In this document: positions 10,180-22,419 of the stretch, piece after piece
Layout of the letters: each line of letters opens with the position of its first letter
Numbering within the stretch: position 1 is the stretch's first letter
The notes under the pieces: model-generated
The model's input: only the letters and a program-made list of their open reading frames with translations
Told to the model about the DNA's origin: nothing
The model's database searches: none
Origin: Blastomyces gilchristii SLH14081
Taxonomy: Eukaryota; Ascomycota; Eurotiomycetes; Onygenales; Ajellomycetaceae
NCBI RefSeq assembly: GCF_000003855.2
Contig: NW_003101670.1
Coordinates: 1,285,705 to 1,349,704, forward strand
DNA length: 64,000 nt
Direction: 5' to 3'
Made by a program: the position numbers and the translations under genes

Positions 10180-13050
10180 CTTTCTTCTTTCAGAAGCAGT
10201 TCTCATCAGTCAAGAGTCACTGTTTTAGATAATACGAAACTCAGAGTTCAGATCAGTTGATTATAGCTGACTCATTTCATGAGATATTATCAGCTGCAGC
10301 TGTGAGATCTCTCATTGAGAATATTCTCAATCTCTCACTCAAGCTCATTATCTTCTTCTATGATGTCTGATAACTGTCAGTCAGAAGTCAGTTGAGAAGA
10401 GAATGAATCAGTGATAGTACAGTGAAGCAAGCTTATGTGAAATACATCATGAATTTCTGATAGTGTGTCAAGATGATAGTTATAACTATCTAGAACTTCT
10501 ATCACTTTATATCTGATATGATAGTAATCTAATATACAAGATGAATATGTGATTCATATATTCTTAAGATTTAATCATACCAGATCTTCTATCTTATATT
10601 GTTCAGTGAGATCTTGATAAACATTGATTTAATTCTCTTAATCTTGTTTCACAGTTATTATGAAGATCTCTGCTTAATCACAGGCATCTCAGAGCTTTAT
10701 TACTATATTATCAGTGATCTGAATCAGACTGCAGAGATTCAGTGTGAACTGTGTAATCTCTAGAAGATTTAACATCTTCATGTGATAACTGTGTGTAAGA
10801 AAGAACAGACTTATATCTATTAAAACAGTATTTTATTCATTGATAGTGATCTCTGTATGTAGAAGCAGATCATGTCAATTATCTTATAAGTGATTATAGA
10901 ACTTACAGAGATAGTTCTTTACAGTCTGAATTATTCATTCTGATGCATTATCAGTCTCAGAGTAATAGACAGTTAACAGACAGTGTATAATCTTGAGAAC
11001 TTAACAGATTCTTGTTTAGAGAGTACTCACAAATTAACAGCTCTGATCTGATACTATTGATTTCAGTAACTCATATATTTAATAGAATGAACTCTGTAAG
11101 AAGACTTCAGTGACTTATTTAGTATTCATCTTATTACAAGATTTCAATATTACATCTTTACTTAGTCAGTCAATAATAATCAGAATGTTTCTATAATTCT
11201 TACTCTTAAGTAGATTAATAGTGAAGTCAATCACTACATTTCACTAGATTCTATTAGAAATATTAAGTGATTTCAGTAGATCTTTTCTACAGTTCTTTCA
11301 TAAGATAATAGAAGAATAGTGATTACAGTTTCAGATAAAGTGTCTGATACTGTTTAATATCTCAGATTAATAGAACTCTCAGAAGATTATTCTATATAGT
11401 TATTCACAGTCTGAATAATCAGTTATATACAAATCATGCATCTCTTGCATTATCTAAGTGTGTAAGAATTTGAAGTGAGAGACTCAGTGTTATTCATGAA
11501 ATTATAGAGTGTTATTATCATTAATTGAACATTCTGAGATATTAATTCTTACACATAATTCTGAGAGAAATCAGAGTGCTTCTTATTATACTGCTTCAGT
11601 GAGTACTTGAAGAAGTTCATCAGTTTGAGCTGCTGTATATCATAGCTCATCTAATATAGATTTGAAAGAAGTTGAGATATCAGTGACAGTTCTAATTAAA
11701 GAAGTATGTATAGTATCATGAGCTGTTTCATCTTGATCAACTAGTATCTTTGAATTTAAGAGTCAGTGTTCTCAGTTCATCCAGCAAGTATCTGTTATAT
11801 TAAATGATATATCTTACTCTCATTGTGAGAGAGCATCTGCTATCAAGTTCTGACTGCTAGAACAGTAGTGTATTATAAAATGAAAGCAGCTTAAGAACTC
11901 AGATTATTATATCTATTATTCAGTGAGTTTACAGATAGTTGTGAAGTATTTGAGATTCTTATAATCTATGACTATCTTAAATTCAGAGACACTTCAGAGT
12001 TCAGAGTCTCATTCTTCTAAACAGTATACAATTGCAAGAAGTTTCTTATCATAGATCTTATAATTGCATTTAGCAGGACTCAGTTTCTTAGATATGAAGA
12101 CATATAATTATAGAACATCTTCATTATCATATTATAATATCACTTCTTCTATTACATAGTCAGAGAAATCAGCTTTAATAACTGTCTTACAATCAGAATT
12201 AAATATTATTAGCAGAGAGATATTAATAAATATCTTCTTTATCTATATAAATGCAGCTTCAGTATCTGCTAATTATTGAAATACTGAGTCTTTCTTAGTA
12301 AGTTCTGTAAGTGATCTCATAATATCTGAGAAGTTTTATATAAATCACTGATAGAAGTTAGTAAATCTGATGAAGCTTCATATATCTTTCACAGTGCATG
12401 AAGCCTCTTATTCAAGAATAGCAGAGATCTTCTCAGAATTCATTCAGATTTTCTTATCAGCTTCTATGATGAAATCTAAGTATTTAGTAATCTTGACTTT
12501 GAAATCACACTTGTCAATATCAATTGATAGTCTTACTTCTCATAGTTATTGTAATATTCTTTGCACATACTCTTGATATTTCTTTCTAAATTCATTAGTA
12601 AAGATGAGAATGTTATTTAAATAAGCAGATATAAATTCATCAAGAAAGTCTCAGAGTGCTCAGTTAATATACTTTTAAAATATACTGAGAGCATTGATCA
12701 GTTCAAAGAATGTGATTACTCATTCAAAGAGATTATATCATATTCAGAATACTGTAAGTTACTCATCTTCTTCAGTGATATAGATTTTATGAAACACAGT
12801 GATGATATCTCACTTTGTAAATCATTGAGCTTATTCAATACAAGTTAGAGTTTCATTGATAAGAGATAAAGAATAATAGTCTTTCTTTATTAATCTATTC
12901 AATTCTTAATAATTCACACAGAACTGAAGTTCTTTATCTGATTTCTTTGCAAAGAGAATAGAGGCTGCAGTGAAAGAGTTACTAATATATATGAATTCTT
13001 TATTCAACAGATCATTGAGTGTCTTTTAAAGAAGAAGAAGTTTATCTTGA
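10180..13050 (-). pseudogene. Gypsy D1 pol: RT, RNase H, integrase, chromodomain (degraded)
   Basis: The minus strand carries reverse transcriptase at about 13050-12350, with the active site reading YLNNIL near 12640-12610 in place of YLDDIL. RNase H follows (about 12290-11860), then integrase (about 11600-10600). A C-terminal chromodomain lies at about 10360-10180, recognised from the EIENILNER start and the following LMK-VSYNQ stretch. Many TGA stops fall where Trp is expected. The better-read copy of the same gene is in D5 (44898-48740). Confidence 0.8.
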
Positions 13051-13639
13051 GACATGTTATAAAGAGAGTCTCATAACAGTTTGAAATTCTTATTATTCTT
13101 TTTCTCTAACTTGATACTGTGATTTACTTCAGAACCTTGTAAGAAGAGTATATTTATAATATTATCTTATCAGAAGACATCTAGATATTCATAATATTAT
13201 TGAGAAAGTTTTATATAAGAATTTGTTATTGTAACACAGAATAACTTTTCTAGAGTCTTTTTAATATTAGTCAGACTGATGAAATAGATTATTATATAAT
13301 TCTACTGTCAGTGACTTCTTTTTCAGAGCATTTCATACACATTGACAGAGATCTGTGTCAGATTGATGATCTTGTGAATATCATCTTTGTGAATTCTATT
13401 ATTATTAGAAAATATCAAGCTTCTGTTTTAAGCATTCAATAAGATATCTTATTCAGATAGTCAGACAAGTTTCAATATAAGATTATAATCAAGATTATTA
13501 ACTTCATATACATAGATATCTTCACATTGATATTCTCTTACATCTATGATTAACTTTATCATGTAATGAGTACAAATGTCTTTTAAATTATTAAATTCTG
13601 CAAGAAGTCAGAATTTTAATAAGAGAATACACTGAAGAT

Positions 13640-14940
13640 TATAATATCTTACAACTGAAGATTTTATCATTGTATAGTAATATAGATCACTGTCTATCAT
13701 GGCTTTCATATTATACATATTATCAATCACAGTAGATACAAGAATTGCATTCATTGTTATTTTCTCTTTAAATCATTGTTATCTGATCTCTTCAAGCTTC
13801 TGTTTACAAATTTAAATAGAAGCTAATCTTTTCTCTGTTTCATCAGAATATTCTTATAGTTATCTTCTGAATCTTTCTCTAATATAACATGATTAATATG
13901 AACAGATGCTGATTCATTTTTTAAACAAGAAGACACTGATCTTTCTCTCAAGTGTGAAGATATATAGATTGATCAGCAGTTGAAAGCAATATGTTCTGAT
14001 CAGTTACAGTTAATACACACTTTATATTAACATTGATCAGTGACTTCTTCAGAAGTGATCTCAGAAACTCAGAAGTCTGTTTAAACAGTGAAGACTCTTG
14101 CTTATGTATAGATATTTAAGTCTACTCAGTTCATAGCATCTGCATCATTGTTGTTATTCTTCAGTGCAGATATATAAGTAACTGAAATGTAATGTCTTCT
14201 ATCACTGTTCTGTATACTCTTGAGCTTGATAAGATAATTATTCAATGTTCAGAGCTGTGTGTAGAAGTCTTTATAAGTCTGATCTTCATCTATACTTATA
14301 AAGATCTGTAAGAGTTTAAAAGTCAATGTCTTCTTGAGTATGCTAATCTTCATTTAATTCTCTTAAGATTGATTACCTGCTTCTAGAATCTTGATATTGA
14401 AGTCAGAGATAAATGTTGTAAGAGAAGTATTTCTCTGTCAGATACTCTATAATCAATCTAATACTTTCTGTTACATGACAGTGTCTCAGAACAGAATATC
14501 AAGATATTTGATAATATTATCAGATATTCACAACACTGATTCACATGCTTTTATTCATGAATGAAACTTCTATTTCATGTGATTCTTCAATCATTCATTA
14601 ATATATCAATCTTAATTAGTTAATAAACTGATGATATCTTCATCTTCACTCAGTTTCACAAGTATTTTCATTCTTCATAATGAGTAGAGAGTGAGATCAA
14701 AAGTATTGAAATATATGAGAATATCTAAGTGTTTCTTCAGTGCTTTTGTATTCAATTCTGTAGATGTTGAAATCATATAAGTTAATTATTAAATCTCTTT
14801 GTATTGAAGTTGTTGAGTTAGATGCATATCAGCTATTTATTGTTGTTGTAATTTCAACATTGCTTGAAGTCACTGTGACATTGTATCTATGCTCGCATTT
14901 AAGAGTTTCATATTATTATTAGACATGATTGTATCAATCA
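13640..14940 (-). pseudogene. Gypsy D1 gag and protease (degraded)
   Basis: Gag begins near 14936 with MSNNNMKLLNASIDTMSQ and then meets a TGA stop. It runs to about 13770 with several further stops, and the start of the protease/pol frame (STVIDNMYNMK) is near 13760-13690. Start and order agree with D4 and D5. Confidence 0.72.
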
Positions 14941-15178
14941 TCAGATGTGTAATTGTATGAATATCTTATATATCTGAGATCAGAACTCTCAGGTCTTTCA
15001 CTGACATTCTCTTTATAAGATCTTATTATAGAGTCAGAGTGACTGATGAGTAAGCTTCTATCTGAGAACTCAGTGTTTACTTTAACTGATTGTTTCTCTT
15101 TCTTACACATTGTTATGTGTTCAGATATCTCTCAATGAATAATTATTTCTAATAAGAAGGTAATGAATGTTTTTCTTA
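14941..15178 (-). other. Leader of Gypsy D1
   Basis: Non-coding stretch between the 5' LTR and gag, conserved in D2, D4 and D5. No clear tRNA primer site beginning TGG is visible directly after the LTR. Confidence 0.6.
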
Positions 15179-15507
15179 TATAAGAGGCCTATGCTGAATA
15201 GATCAGTATAATATTATAGATCTTATATAACAAAGAGAAAAACATTAGAGAAGAAAAGAAAGAGAAAGTGTAGAAATCAGTGATTGAGATGAATATTTAT
15301 ACACATATGTAGTGATGTACACAGTGAAGCTTCAGAGTGGAAGAATCTATACGCGTTCATGGCGGCTGAGAATCGGTGATCAAGAATGGCTGAGAATCGG
15401 AGCATATATGTTCAAGAGTGAAGTGGAAGAATCTATGAAGTGAAGCAGAAGAATCTATGAAGTGTAATGAAATAGTCTATATAATTGATCGGGCGCAGCC
15501 TGTCACA
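15179..15507 (-). repeat. 5' LTR of Gypsy D1
   Basis: 329 bp, the same length as the 3' LTR. One end has decayed to TATAAGAGG; the other keeps GGGCGCAGCCTGTCACA, including CG. It is less mutated in its GC-rich core than the rest of the element. Confidence 0.9.
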
Positions 15508-15851
15508 ATAATATATGAATAATCATTTTTAATAAGAAGACAATGAATGTTTTTCTAGTATAAGAGGCCTATGCTGAATAGATCAGTATAATATTTATAG
15601 GTCTTATATAACAAAGAGAAAAATGTTAAAGAAGAAAAAGAAAGAGAAAGTGTAAGAATTAGCAATTAGAGTGAATATTTATACATGTACACAGTGTGTA
15701 TACAGTGAAGCTTCAGAGCGGAAGAATAGAAATTTCATAAATTTTTCAGCTGAGAATTAGCAATTGAGAATGACTAAGAATCGGAGCTTTCAGCGGAATC
15801 TATGAAGTGTAAAGAAATAGTCTATATAATGATCAGATGCAGCCCGCCACA
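15508..15851 (-). repeat. 5' LTR and first leader bases of element D2
   Basis: The LTR is 15559-15851 (293 bp, TATAAGAGG to GCCCGCCACA). Bases 15508-15558 are the adjoining leader, beginning with the ATAAT duplication of D1. D2 therefore reads right to left as LTR, 51 bp of leader, D1, the rest of its leader (9583-9846), then B2. The leader holds a roughly 35-bp tandem duplication also seen in D5 (42580-42650). Confidence 0.85.
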
Positions 15852-17029
15852 ACAATGAAAAAAAAAGAAAAAGAAAAATAAAAAAGAAAAGAAAAATAAA
15901 AAAATAAAAAATAAAAATAAAAAAAATCAAGATTACAGAGCTGTAGTATCTTTAAAATAATTACTTTTCAAAGTCTTCACAATATTTATTATTAACTGTG
16001 TATTTCTCACAGTGAGAGTAATACAGCTGTAATAAGTTATTATCTTAATATTATCTAATAAATAATCAGTATATATCTGTATAAATGTGAATAATTGGAA
16101 AATATACACTTAAAAAGTGTGATTAGAATGAACTCTGCTATCACTTGAATGATATTAAGAATAGAATGCTGAAATTAATGATTTCTCTTATCAATTTTAT
16201 AGACAAGGCATGTAAAGATAATCTTGAGAAATATAAGATGTTCTGACTTCTGATAAAAACAGATCTCATGAAGAGACTCTATTTTCATAATATCAGAGAC
16301 TGAGTGTTACTAAAAAGTGTTACTTTCATACAATGTATATACACTTACTGTGACAATTCACTCTCTGTGTATGTAACTGAAAATTGCAGCTTTCTCACAC
16401 TGTATGACTGTTTCTGAGATGCTGCTACTGATTTGTAACTCACACAGTCTCTCAGTTCAGTATACACTGTATGTATACAGCGCTGTGTGCTGAGACTGTG
16501 TTGATTATTATAATCTAATATGATACTTGCTTTTCAAAGATCATGTTTTGTTTGAGAGAGAGAAGAGAAAGACACAACTATTATTTTATTAAGAGAGAGA
16601 TAAATAATTAGTATTATTAAATGTAATTTAATTCATCTGTATTTAAAATTTAGTTAGTCTATACTCTTTAATTTAAGAATTTCTAAGAGTGTTTTAATAG
16701 TTTTCATATCAGCTTGAACCTAGTGATGAGTTGAAGAAGAAGAGAAAAGAGAGAAGAAAGAAATAAGAATAACTTATCTTTATAATATAAAAACAGAGAA
16801 TTGCTGCAATTATTCTCTCTAGTAATAAAGATCTATTTTCTACATGTATTTCTGATATAGATTATATAATAACTGTATACAAAGAATATCAATAGTGTAT
16901 GCATTGAATGAAGATAATGTTGCTATGCAACACTGTAGCTGTTTCTATATATCTCTGAAAGCGGTTAATAGTTTCTTGAAGTCTCTTTATATTTGATAAG
17001 TTAATAATATATTCTGATACACTCTCTCT

Positions 17030-17142
17030 TTTATTATTATCATTATCATCATTATCATCATTATTATTATCATTATCACTATCATTATCATTATTATTAT
17101 CATCATTATTATCATCATTATTATATTATTACTAGCTGTCTT
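17030..17142 (+). repeat. (ATT/ATC)n trinucleotide microsatellite
   Basis: An irregular run of ATT and ATC triplets on the + strand. The same interrupted microsatellite is present in reverse at 52826-52945 in E3, so it belongs to the element and was not gained here. Confidence 0.9.
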
Positions 17143-17183
17143 TTCTGTCTTCACTCTCTTTTTAACACTTATTAAAATCAATT

Positions 17184-18000
17184 ATGTCATTTCTTTTCAA
17201 ATATTCTGCAGTTCTGTGAACTATCAAGACATGTAAGCACTGTCACAGATTGAAGAAAGAGAAGAAGAAGATGTTTAAGTAAGAAGAGATAGATTGTAAG
17301 ACATGTTATAATATCTTGAAGAGACTCTGTAAGAGAGTAGAATAATAATGATTTTAAGTAATACTTCTGATAGATTTAGATTGAACTAAGTATAGAAATA
17401 ATATGAATGACACTGTCTGTGAGAGATTGAAAAAGAAGATAGTGAAGAGTTTTATACAGTAGTAGTGAAATCAGAAGAAGTTCTGAGAATGATTTAAAAT
17501 CAAGATAAAGAGAGAGAGAGAGAAGAAGAGTGTTACTGTAAATAAGTAATAATAGAAGAAGATTGAGAGAGTATTAAAGTAAGAGATAAAGAAGTTAAAA
17601 CTGATAAGTTTTTTATTAAGAGATAATAATTTTTAATAATACTTCTGTTCTTTAATTGATTAGCAGGAGCTGACAGAGAAGAAGAAGATTAAGGCCTTGT
17701 TCAGGTCTCAAATGCACTCTATAATTCAGAATATTGAGAAGACAGTTCTGCTCTCTGAGCATGTCAATCTGCTTACTGTTGAAGTGGAACTTGAGACAGT
17801 AGATTGAAAAATGCAGGATTTTAAGATGCAGATTAATCTGACTGAGAGAGAGTAGTAAGAATTCTTCTCTAAGAAGATAGTAAAGAGAGATTTTAAGATG
17901 ATTATCACCTCAGATAAGAAGAAGAAGAAGCATGAGAATAAGAAGTAAATTATAAAGAATGATAAAAAGAATAAGAAAGAGAAGAAAGATAATAAGTAGA
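17184..18000 (+). pseudogene. Unrecognised coding relic in segment F1
   Basis: A Met codon at 17184 starts a frame (MSFLFKYSAVL) that is also present in F2 as MSSLFKYSAVL, followed by a Lys/Cys-rich stretch ending RLCKRVE. Further frames at about 17420-17600 and 17655-18000 are charged and coiled-coil-like, including MHSIIQNIEKTVLLSEHV, and end in poly-Lys (DKKKKKHE). The shared reading in both copies suggests a true protein, possibly with introns. I do not recognise the family; the C-terminal coil resembles tails of some fungal transposases, but that is only an impression. Confidence 0.45.
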
Positions 18001-18372
18001 AAAAGTTTTTTTCTTTTTATATTAGTTAGTTGTAAGTTTGTAACTATTAGTTAATAATTGAAATTAATTTTAAGTTTTCAAAAATTATTGTACAAGTTGT
18101 AATTAATTATCAATGTTAGAAATAATATATATATATATATTTAACTAGCATGATTTACAAATCACTATAATATATAAGTATTAACATTTTTTCAACAGTG
18201 ATATTTACAATATTAATATATTTTTAATGATATTATCTGATAATGCAATTTAACAACACTCTCTTTCATAATATTAATATATTTCAAGAAATATAACAGA
18301 GATTAATCAAGATTATTTATTTACTTTTATACATTAATAATATTCAATCTGAGTTAGTACTAAAATTATAAC

Positions 18373-18690
18373 TATGGCGGGCTGCGCCCGATCAATTATA
18401 TAGACTATTTCATTACACTTCACAGATTTCTACCGCTTCAATTCTCGGTCGCTGATCCTCAGCTGAAAACCTATGAAATTTCTATTCTTCCGCTCTGAAG
18501 CTTCACTGTGTATAAAAACCTCTATTCTTTCACTCTGAAGTTCAACTGTATACATCACTGTGTACGCGTATAAATATTCACTCTGATCACTGATTCTCAC
18601 ACTTTCTCTTTCTTTTCTTCTTTAACATTTTTCACTTTGTTATATAAGATCTATATATTATACTGATCTATTCAGTGTAGGCCTCTTATA
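18373..18690 (+). repeat. 5' LTR of Gypsy D4
   Basis: 318 bp; retains the GC-rich start block GGCGGGCTGCGCCCGATC unmutated, while the 3' half is AT-rich. Preceded by ATAAC. Confidence 0.88.
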
Positions 18691-19624
18691 CTTGAAAAAT
18701 GTTCATTATCTTCTTATTAGAAACAATTACTCACCGAGATATCTGAATGCATAATGATGTGTAAGAAATAGAGAAATAGTCAAACAGTTAAGTGAACACT
18801 GAGTTCTTAGATAGAAGCTTACTCATCAGTCAGTCAGACTCTGTAACAAGATCTTATAAAGAGAGTAAGATCTTATAAGAGAATATCAGTGAAAGATCTG
18901 AGAGTTCTGACATCTCAGATGTATAAGATATTTATACAATTACACTTTCACAGATATCACACATCTGATGATTGATATAATCATATCTAATGATAATATG
19001 AAAGAACTCTTAAATATAAGCATAGATATAATATCACAGTGACTCTGAGTAATGTTGAAATTATAACAGCAATAGATAGCTGATATGCATACAACTCAAC
19101 AACTTCAATATAAGAAAATGCAACAATTAACTCAATAAGAAACTCATGCAATTCTAACATCTACAGAATTGAATATAAAAGCACTGAAAGAATGCTTAGA
19201 TGCTTCTGCATATTTTAATACTTCTGATCTCACTCTCTACTCATCATGAAGAATGGAAATGCTTGTGAAACTGAGTGTAGATGAAGATGTCATTGATTTA
19301 CTAATCAATCAAGATTGATATATCAATGAATGATTAAAGAATCATGTGAAACAGAAGTTTCATTCATAAATGAAAGTATGTGAATCAGTGTTGTAAACAT
19401 CTGATAACATTATCAAATATCTTGATATTCTGTTTCAGGACACTGCTATGCAATAGAAAGTATTAGATTAGTTACAGAGTATCTGACAGAGAAACACTTC
19501 TCTTATAACATTCATTCCTGACTTTGACACTAAGATTCTAGAAGTAGGTGATTAATCTTGAGAGAATTGAATGAAGATTAGCATGCTCAAGAAGATATTA
19601 ACTTTCAAACTCTTACAGATTCTT
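18373..19624 (+). mobile_element. Gypsy D4, 5' part: LTR, leader and first part of gag
   Basis: The 5' LTR is 18373-18690, with first bases TATGGCGGGCTGCGCCC, one change from the D5 start. The leader is 18691-18985 and gag runs from about 18986. The LINE interrupts gag at 19624; it resumes at 41878. The 13-bp duplication CTTACAGATTCTT (19612-19624 and 41878-41890) proves the two parts were once joined. D4 itself sits in segment F1. Confidence 0.88.
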
Positions 19625-20045
19625 ATTATTATTATTATTCTTCAATTATAGATGTATGCAGTCAGAGACTATGACATCTACCTGAGAACTAAAAGTTCTC
19701 AGGGTTTTTCCTATATCTATAAAGTTAACTATTATACATTCACTAATTTCAGATATGCAAAATCAGAAAATTCCAGCTCAGAATTCAAAAACTTTTTACA
19801 AATTGCAGTATTTTAACATCTTCTGATACTTTGAAATCATTTGACAATATCATGACAAAAGAAAAGAGAACACAGTCTTAAAGATAGGCACATTAAATAG
19901 ATAGATAGAAAAGAATAGAAAGAAAAAAGTAAAGTAAAATAAAGAGAGACTGTAATAAAACACATTATCAAAAGATAGTATATAGCTGTTTTAACAGACT
20001 ATATCTGATCAATTTCCTCCTCTTCATATTCAGATATTTCTGATT
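19625..20045 (-). other. LINE 3' UTR with terminal hairpin and (TAA)n tail
   Basis: Starts with the ATT repeat, followed by a perfect 10-bp stem with a 3-base loop at 19681-19703 (CCTGAGAACT, AAA, AGTTCTCAGG). About 330 bp are shared with the SINE tail at 47174-47505. Such shared 3' ends are how some LINE reverse transcriptases recognise SINE RNAs (established for other LINE/SINE pairs; inferred here). Confidence 0.8.
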
Positions 20046-20049
20046 TCAG

Positions 20050-21036
20050 TCATTTTCTTGTAGCTGCTTGAGTTTCTGATAGAAAGTCTATTAAGTATTT
20101 AATTCCTGTCTCAGTTGAGAATAAGAATCTTATATTTAATTGATTTAGATTATACTTCTCTTTCAATCTGACTCTGAGACTATTGTATAATGCACAGTAT
20201 ATTATAATATACTCAGAATTCTCATTTACATTGCAGAATGAGCATTCTATTGAATCAAATCTATCATCAAATCTTTGCATATAAGATTTGAAATAGCCAT
20301 GTTCTAGTTTCAGCTGTATTATAGATGAGAATATTTTCTTTTTATATTTAATTGAACAAGATTTTCACTTGGGTTTTGTTTCAAATCTTGAATAATGTAT
20401 ACTCTTCTTTTGTTTCTGTCAGCTTTCATTTCACTTGTCTAAACAAGATTCTCTTATTTTTCTCTTTATAAAAGATCAGAATATAATTTTTTGAATAGAT
20501 CTGCTGAATTCTGAACTCTTTTTTACAGCTGAATCAGCCAATTCATTGCTATGAATATTTGTATGAGCAGGAACTCAATGCAGATGAATTATCAGCTTTA
20601 ATGTTCTTCTCTTTTGAATTTTTAAAACAGAGTTTAAGATCAGTTCAAGATTCATTTGATTATTATAAATATAACTATTTCTAAGTCTTTTTAAAGCAGC
20701 TTGACTATCAGAGAATATTTATATCTCTTTCAAACTATTTTCTCTTTTATAAGATTTTATTTTAATAAGTTTGAAAGCTTTCACTATTATAAATAGTTCA
20801 GTGTCAAAGACTTCAGATTCACAGCTTAAATTCCAGAAATCTGAGATAAAATTAATGTTATCTTCAGTATAAGCAATGTCTGTGTCTAATCTATTCAAAT
20901 TCTTGTTTTTTAAGTCATCTGAATAAATCAGAATAGAGTCTTTTATATTGATTGTAGAAATTCTCTTCAAATGCTGTTCATATTCTTTCTCTTTAGATAG
21001 TTCACTTATTTGTAAGTCTATAAGAGATTTAAGCAT
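20050..21036 (-). pseudogene. LINE RNase H and C-terminal Cys/His region (degraded)
   Basis: At 21036-20719 the minus strand shows an RNase H domain: IYSDDLK replaces the usual YTDGS, and EVFDTELFIIVKAF supplies the second acidic residue. At 20280-20050 follows a Cys/His motif (CSFCN, then YIIIYC) typical of the C-terminus of Tad/I-type ORF2 proteins. The Gly of YTDGS is lost. Confidence 0.8.
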
Positions 21037-21039
21037 TTC

Positions 21040-21893
21040 TCTTCAGAGAGATAACTTCTCATGATCAACTTTTTCAATATTTAAAGAAGAAAATTGATTT
21101 TTAATTAGTGAGTATAGTCTGTACAGTTGAGAAGATATTTTCTTTGAAGAATTATTTTCATTTCAATCAAGAAATCTATTTCAATTCAGTTCATTTCCAG
21201 AGTTAATTGATGAAAATAAAGAAGAGACTCTTTCTCTGATTATATGATTTGAGCTCATCTTTATAACTCTCAGAGCATAGTTTATATAGGCCTTTTCAAA
21301 TCTAATAATAGAAGAAAGAATTGAAGCTTCAATTTTCATTGCTTTAATAGAAGATGATTTGAATACTCTCAGAATTCTTCTCAAAGCTCTGTTTTGCAGA
21401 CTTTGAAAGAGTTCAGTGAAATTTCCTTGATTATTTCATTAAACTTGAACTTCATAATCAGCTACTGAGATAATACAGGCTATATATAACTGTTTCATAG
21501 CCTGAAAGAATAGATCTCTCTCTGTATTTAATAGTCTGATAATGTTGTTCAATAGTCTTTCTGCCTTGATAGTTCTTTGTTGAATATGATATTTAAAATT
21601 CAACTTGAAGTTTAACCATACTTCTAATTATTTGATATTTAAACTGAGTTTAATCTCTCTATTTAAAAGAGTTAGAGATAGTTATTTCTCATTGAATCTA
21701 GAAAAGAAATGAATTAACTCAGTTTTATTCATATTAAATTGAAATTAATTAATATCTGCTCTGATAAAGATTTTCTTTACAGCTTTTTCAATCACTTTCA
21801 AATTCTCTTTAATAGTTTTTAAGCTGTAGACTAGACTAATATCATCTACATAACTCAGAGATCACACTATTTTCATATTTTTATCTTTGAATA
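21040..21893 (-). pseudogene. LINE reverse transcriptase, 3' half (degraded)
   Basis: The catalytic YVDD box is intact in one frame (SLSYVDDISLVYS, near 21860-21820). It is followed by thumb and connection sequence and the open stretch 21384-21181 (SSIKAMKIEAS, IRERVSS), typical of the region between reverse transcriptase and RNase H in this LINE group. B1 cut the gene just before YVDD; the missing part continues at 30075. Confidence 0.82.
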
Positions 21894-22060
21894 TGTGGTT
21901 CGGAAGAACGTACGACCGCCGGATAATAACACGGCCGCTTCCAAACTTGCTTACAAATGTAGAGGGGTCATAGCGGCCACCAATTAATTTAGTGTACAGT
22001 ATATAAGAAGCCGGTGTACACCTGTAATTGTATGCTGACTTAAGCAATCTTTGAATCACA
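21894..22060 (+). repeat. 5' LTR of Gypsy B1
   Basis: 167 bp, TGTGGTTCGG to GAATCACA. It is largely unmutated: GTACGACCGCCGG and CACGGCCGC survive. It is very short for an LTR. Confidence 0.92.
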
Positions 22061-22419
22061 TCTGATAGCATGTTTAAAAATCAGTGAGAAGCACAGGCTT
22101 CTTCAGTGTGTGATAATTTCATCTACAAAGTGATTTGTAGTTATCGGTTCTAGAACATCTTAAAAGATAGTGTATAAAGAGCAGTGAGTGAAAGAGTATT
22201 CAATTGATGCTGCTTCACTTATTGAGGAAAAACTTCACACCCAGGTGAATGCCATATATGTGAACAGATGAGATGTGAGAAAAGAGATAAGAGCAGTGAA
22301 TCAGATTCAAAGAAGTCTGCTTTCTATTCAAAAGAAGAATAAAAAGAAAGAGAGAGTGGTCATCACCAGAGTTGTATAATGATAACAGAAATCATATAAT
22401 AATACAGTGATATAATGAT

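Larger units (their letters stand above)
9847..15507 (-). mobile_element. Gypsy D1, complete copy, 5661 bp, RIP-degraded
   Basis: This Ty3/Gypsy element has two 329-bp LTRs (9847-10175, 15179-15507) and a perfect 5-bp target duplication ATAAT (9842-9846, 15508-15512). Read right to left it contains gag, protease, reverse transcriptase, RNase H, integrase and a short chromodomain-like C-terminus, the layout of a chromovirus. All frames are broken. It inserted in the leader of another D element (D2), so the D family has jumped into itself. Confidence 0.93.
15852..18372 (+). mobile_element. Segment F1 of a large E-type DNA transposon
   Basis: AT-rich sequence between the D2 and D4 5' LTRs. It is the reverse complement of about 51590-54360, which lies inside the terminal-repeat element E3, so it is most simply the interior of another E-type element that D2 and D4 both entered. 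Contents in order: an A-rich low-complexity run (15859-15930), a block with an inverted repeat around CACAGTCTC/GAGACTGTG (16450-16500), a trinucleotide microsatellite, and a degraded coding region (17184-18000). I could not identify a transposase. Confidence 0.65.

Noticed and set aside
12370..12576. Protein-coding frame on the + strand inside D1
   Set aside because: It is the antisense shadow of the D1 reverse transcriptase; the same shadow appears at 45329-45535 in D5.
9842..15512. Tandem D elements produced by LTR-LTR recombination
   Set aside because: The two adjacent LTRs (15179-15507, 15559-15851) first looked like a recombination product, but the perfect ATAAT duplication around D1 shows a simple nested insertion.
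17030..17142. CRISPR-like or satellite array
   Set aside because: It is a plain trinucleotide run with no spacer structure. No array of direct repeats with unique spacers was seen anywhere.
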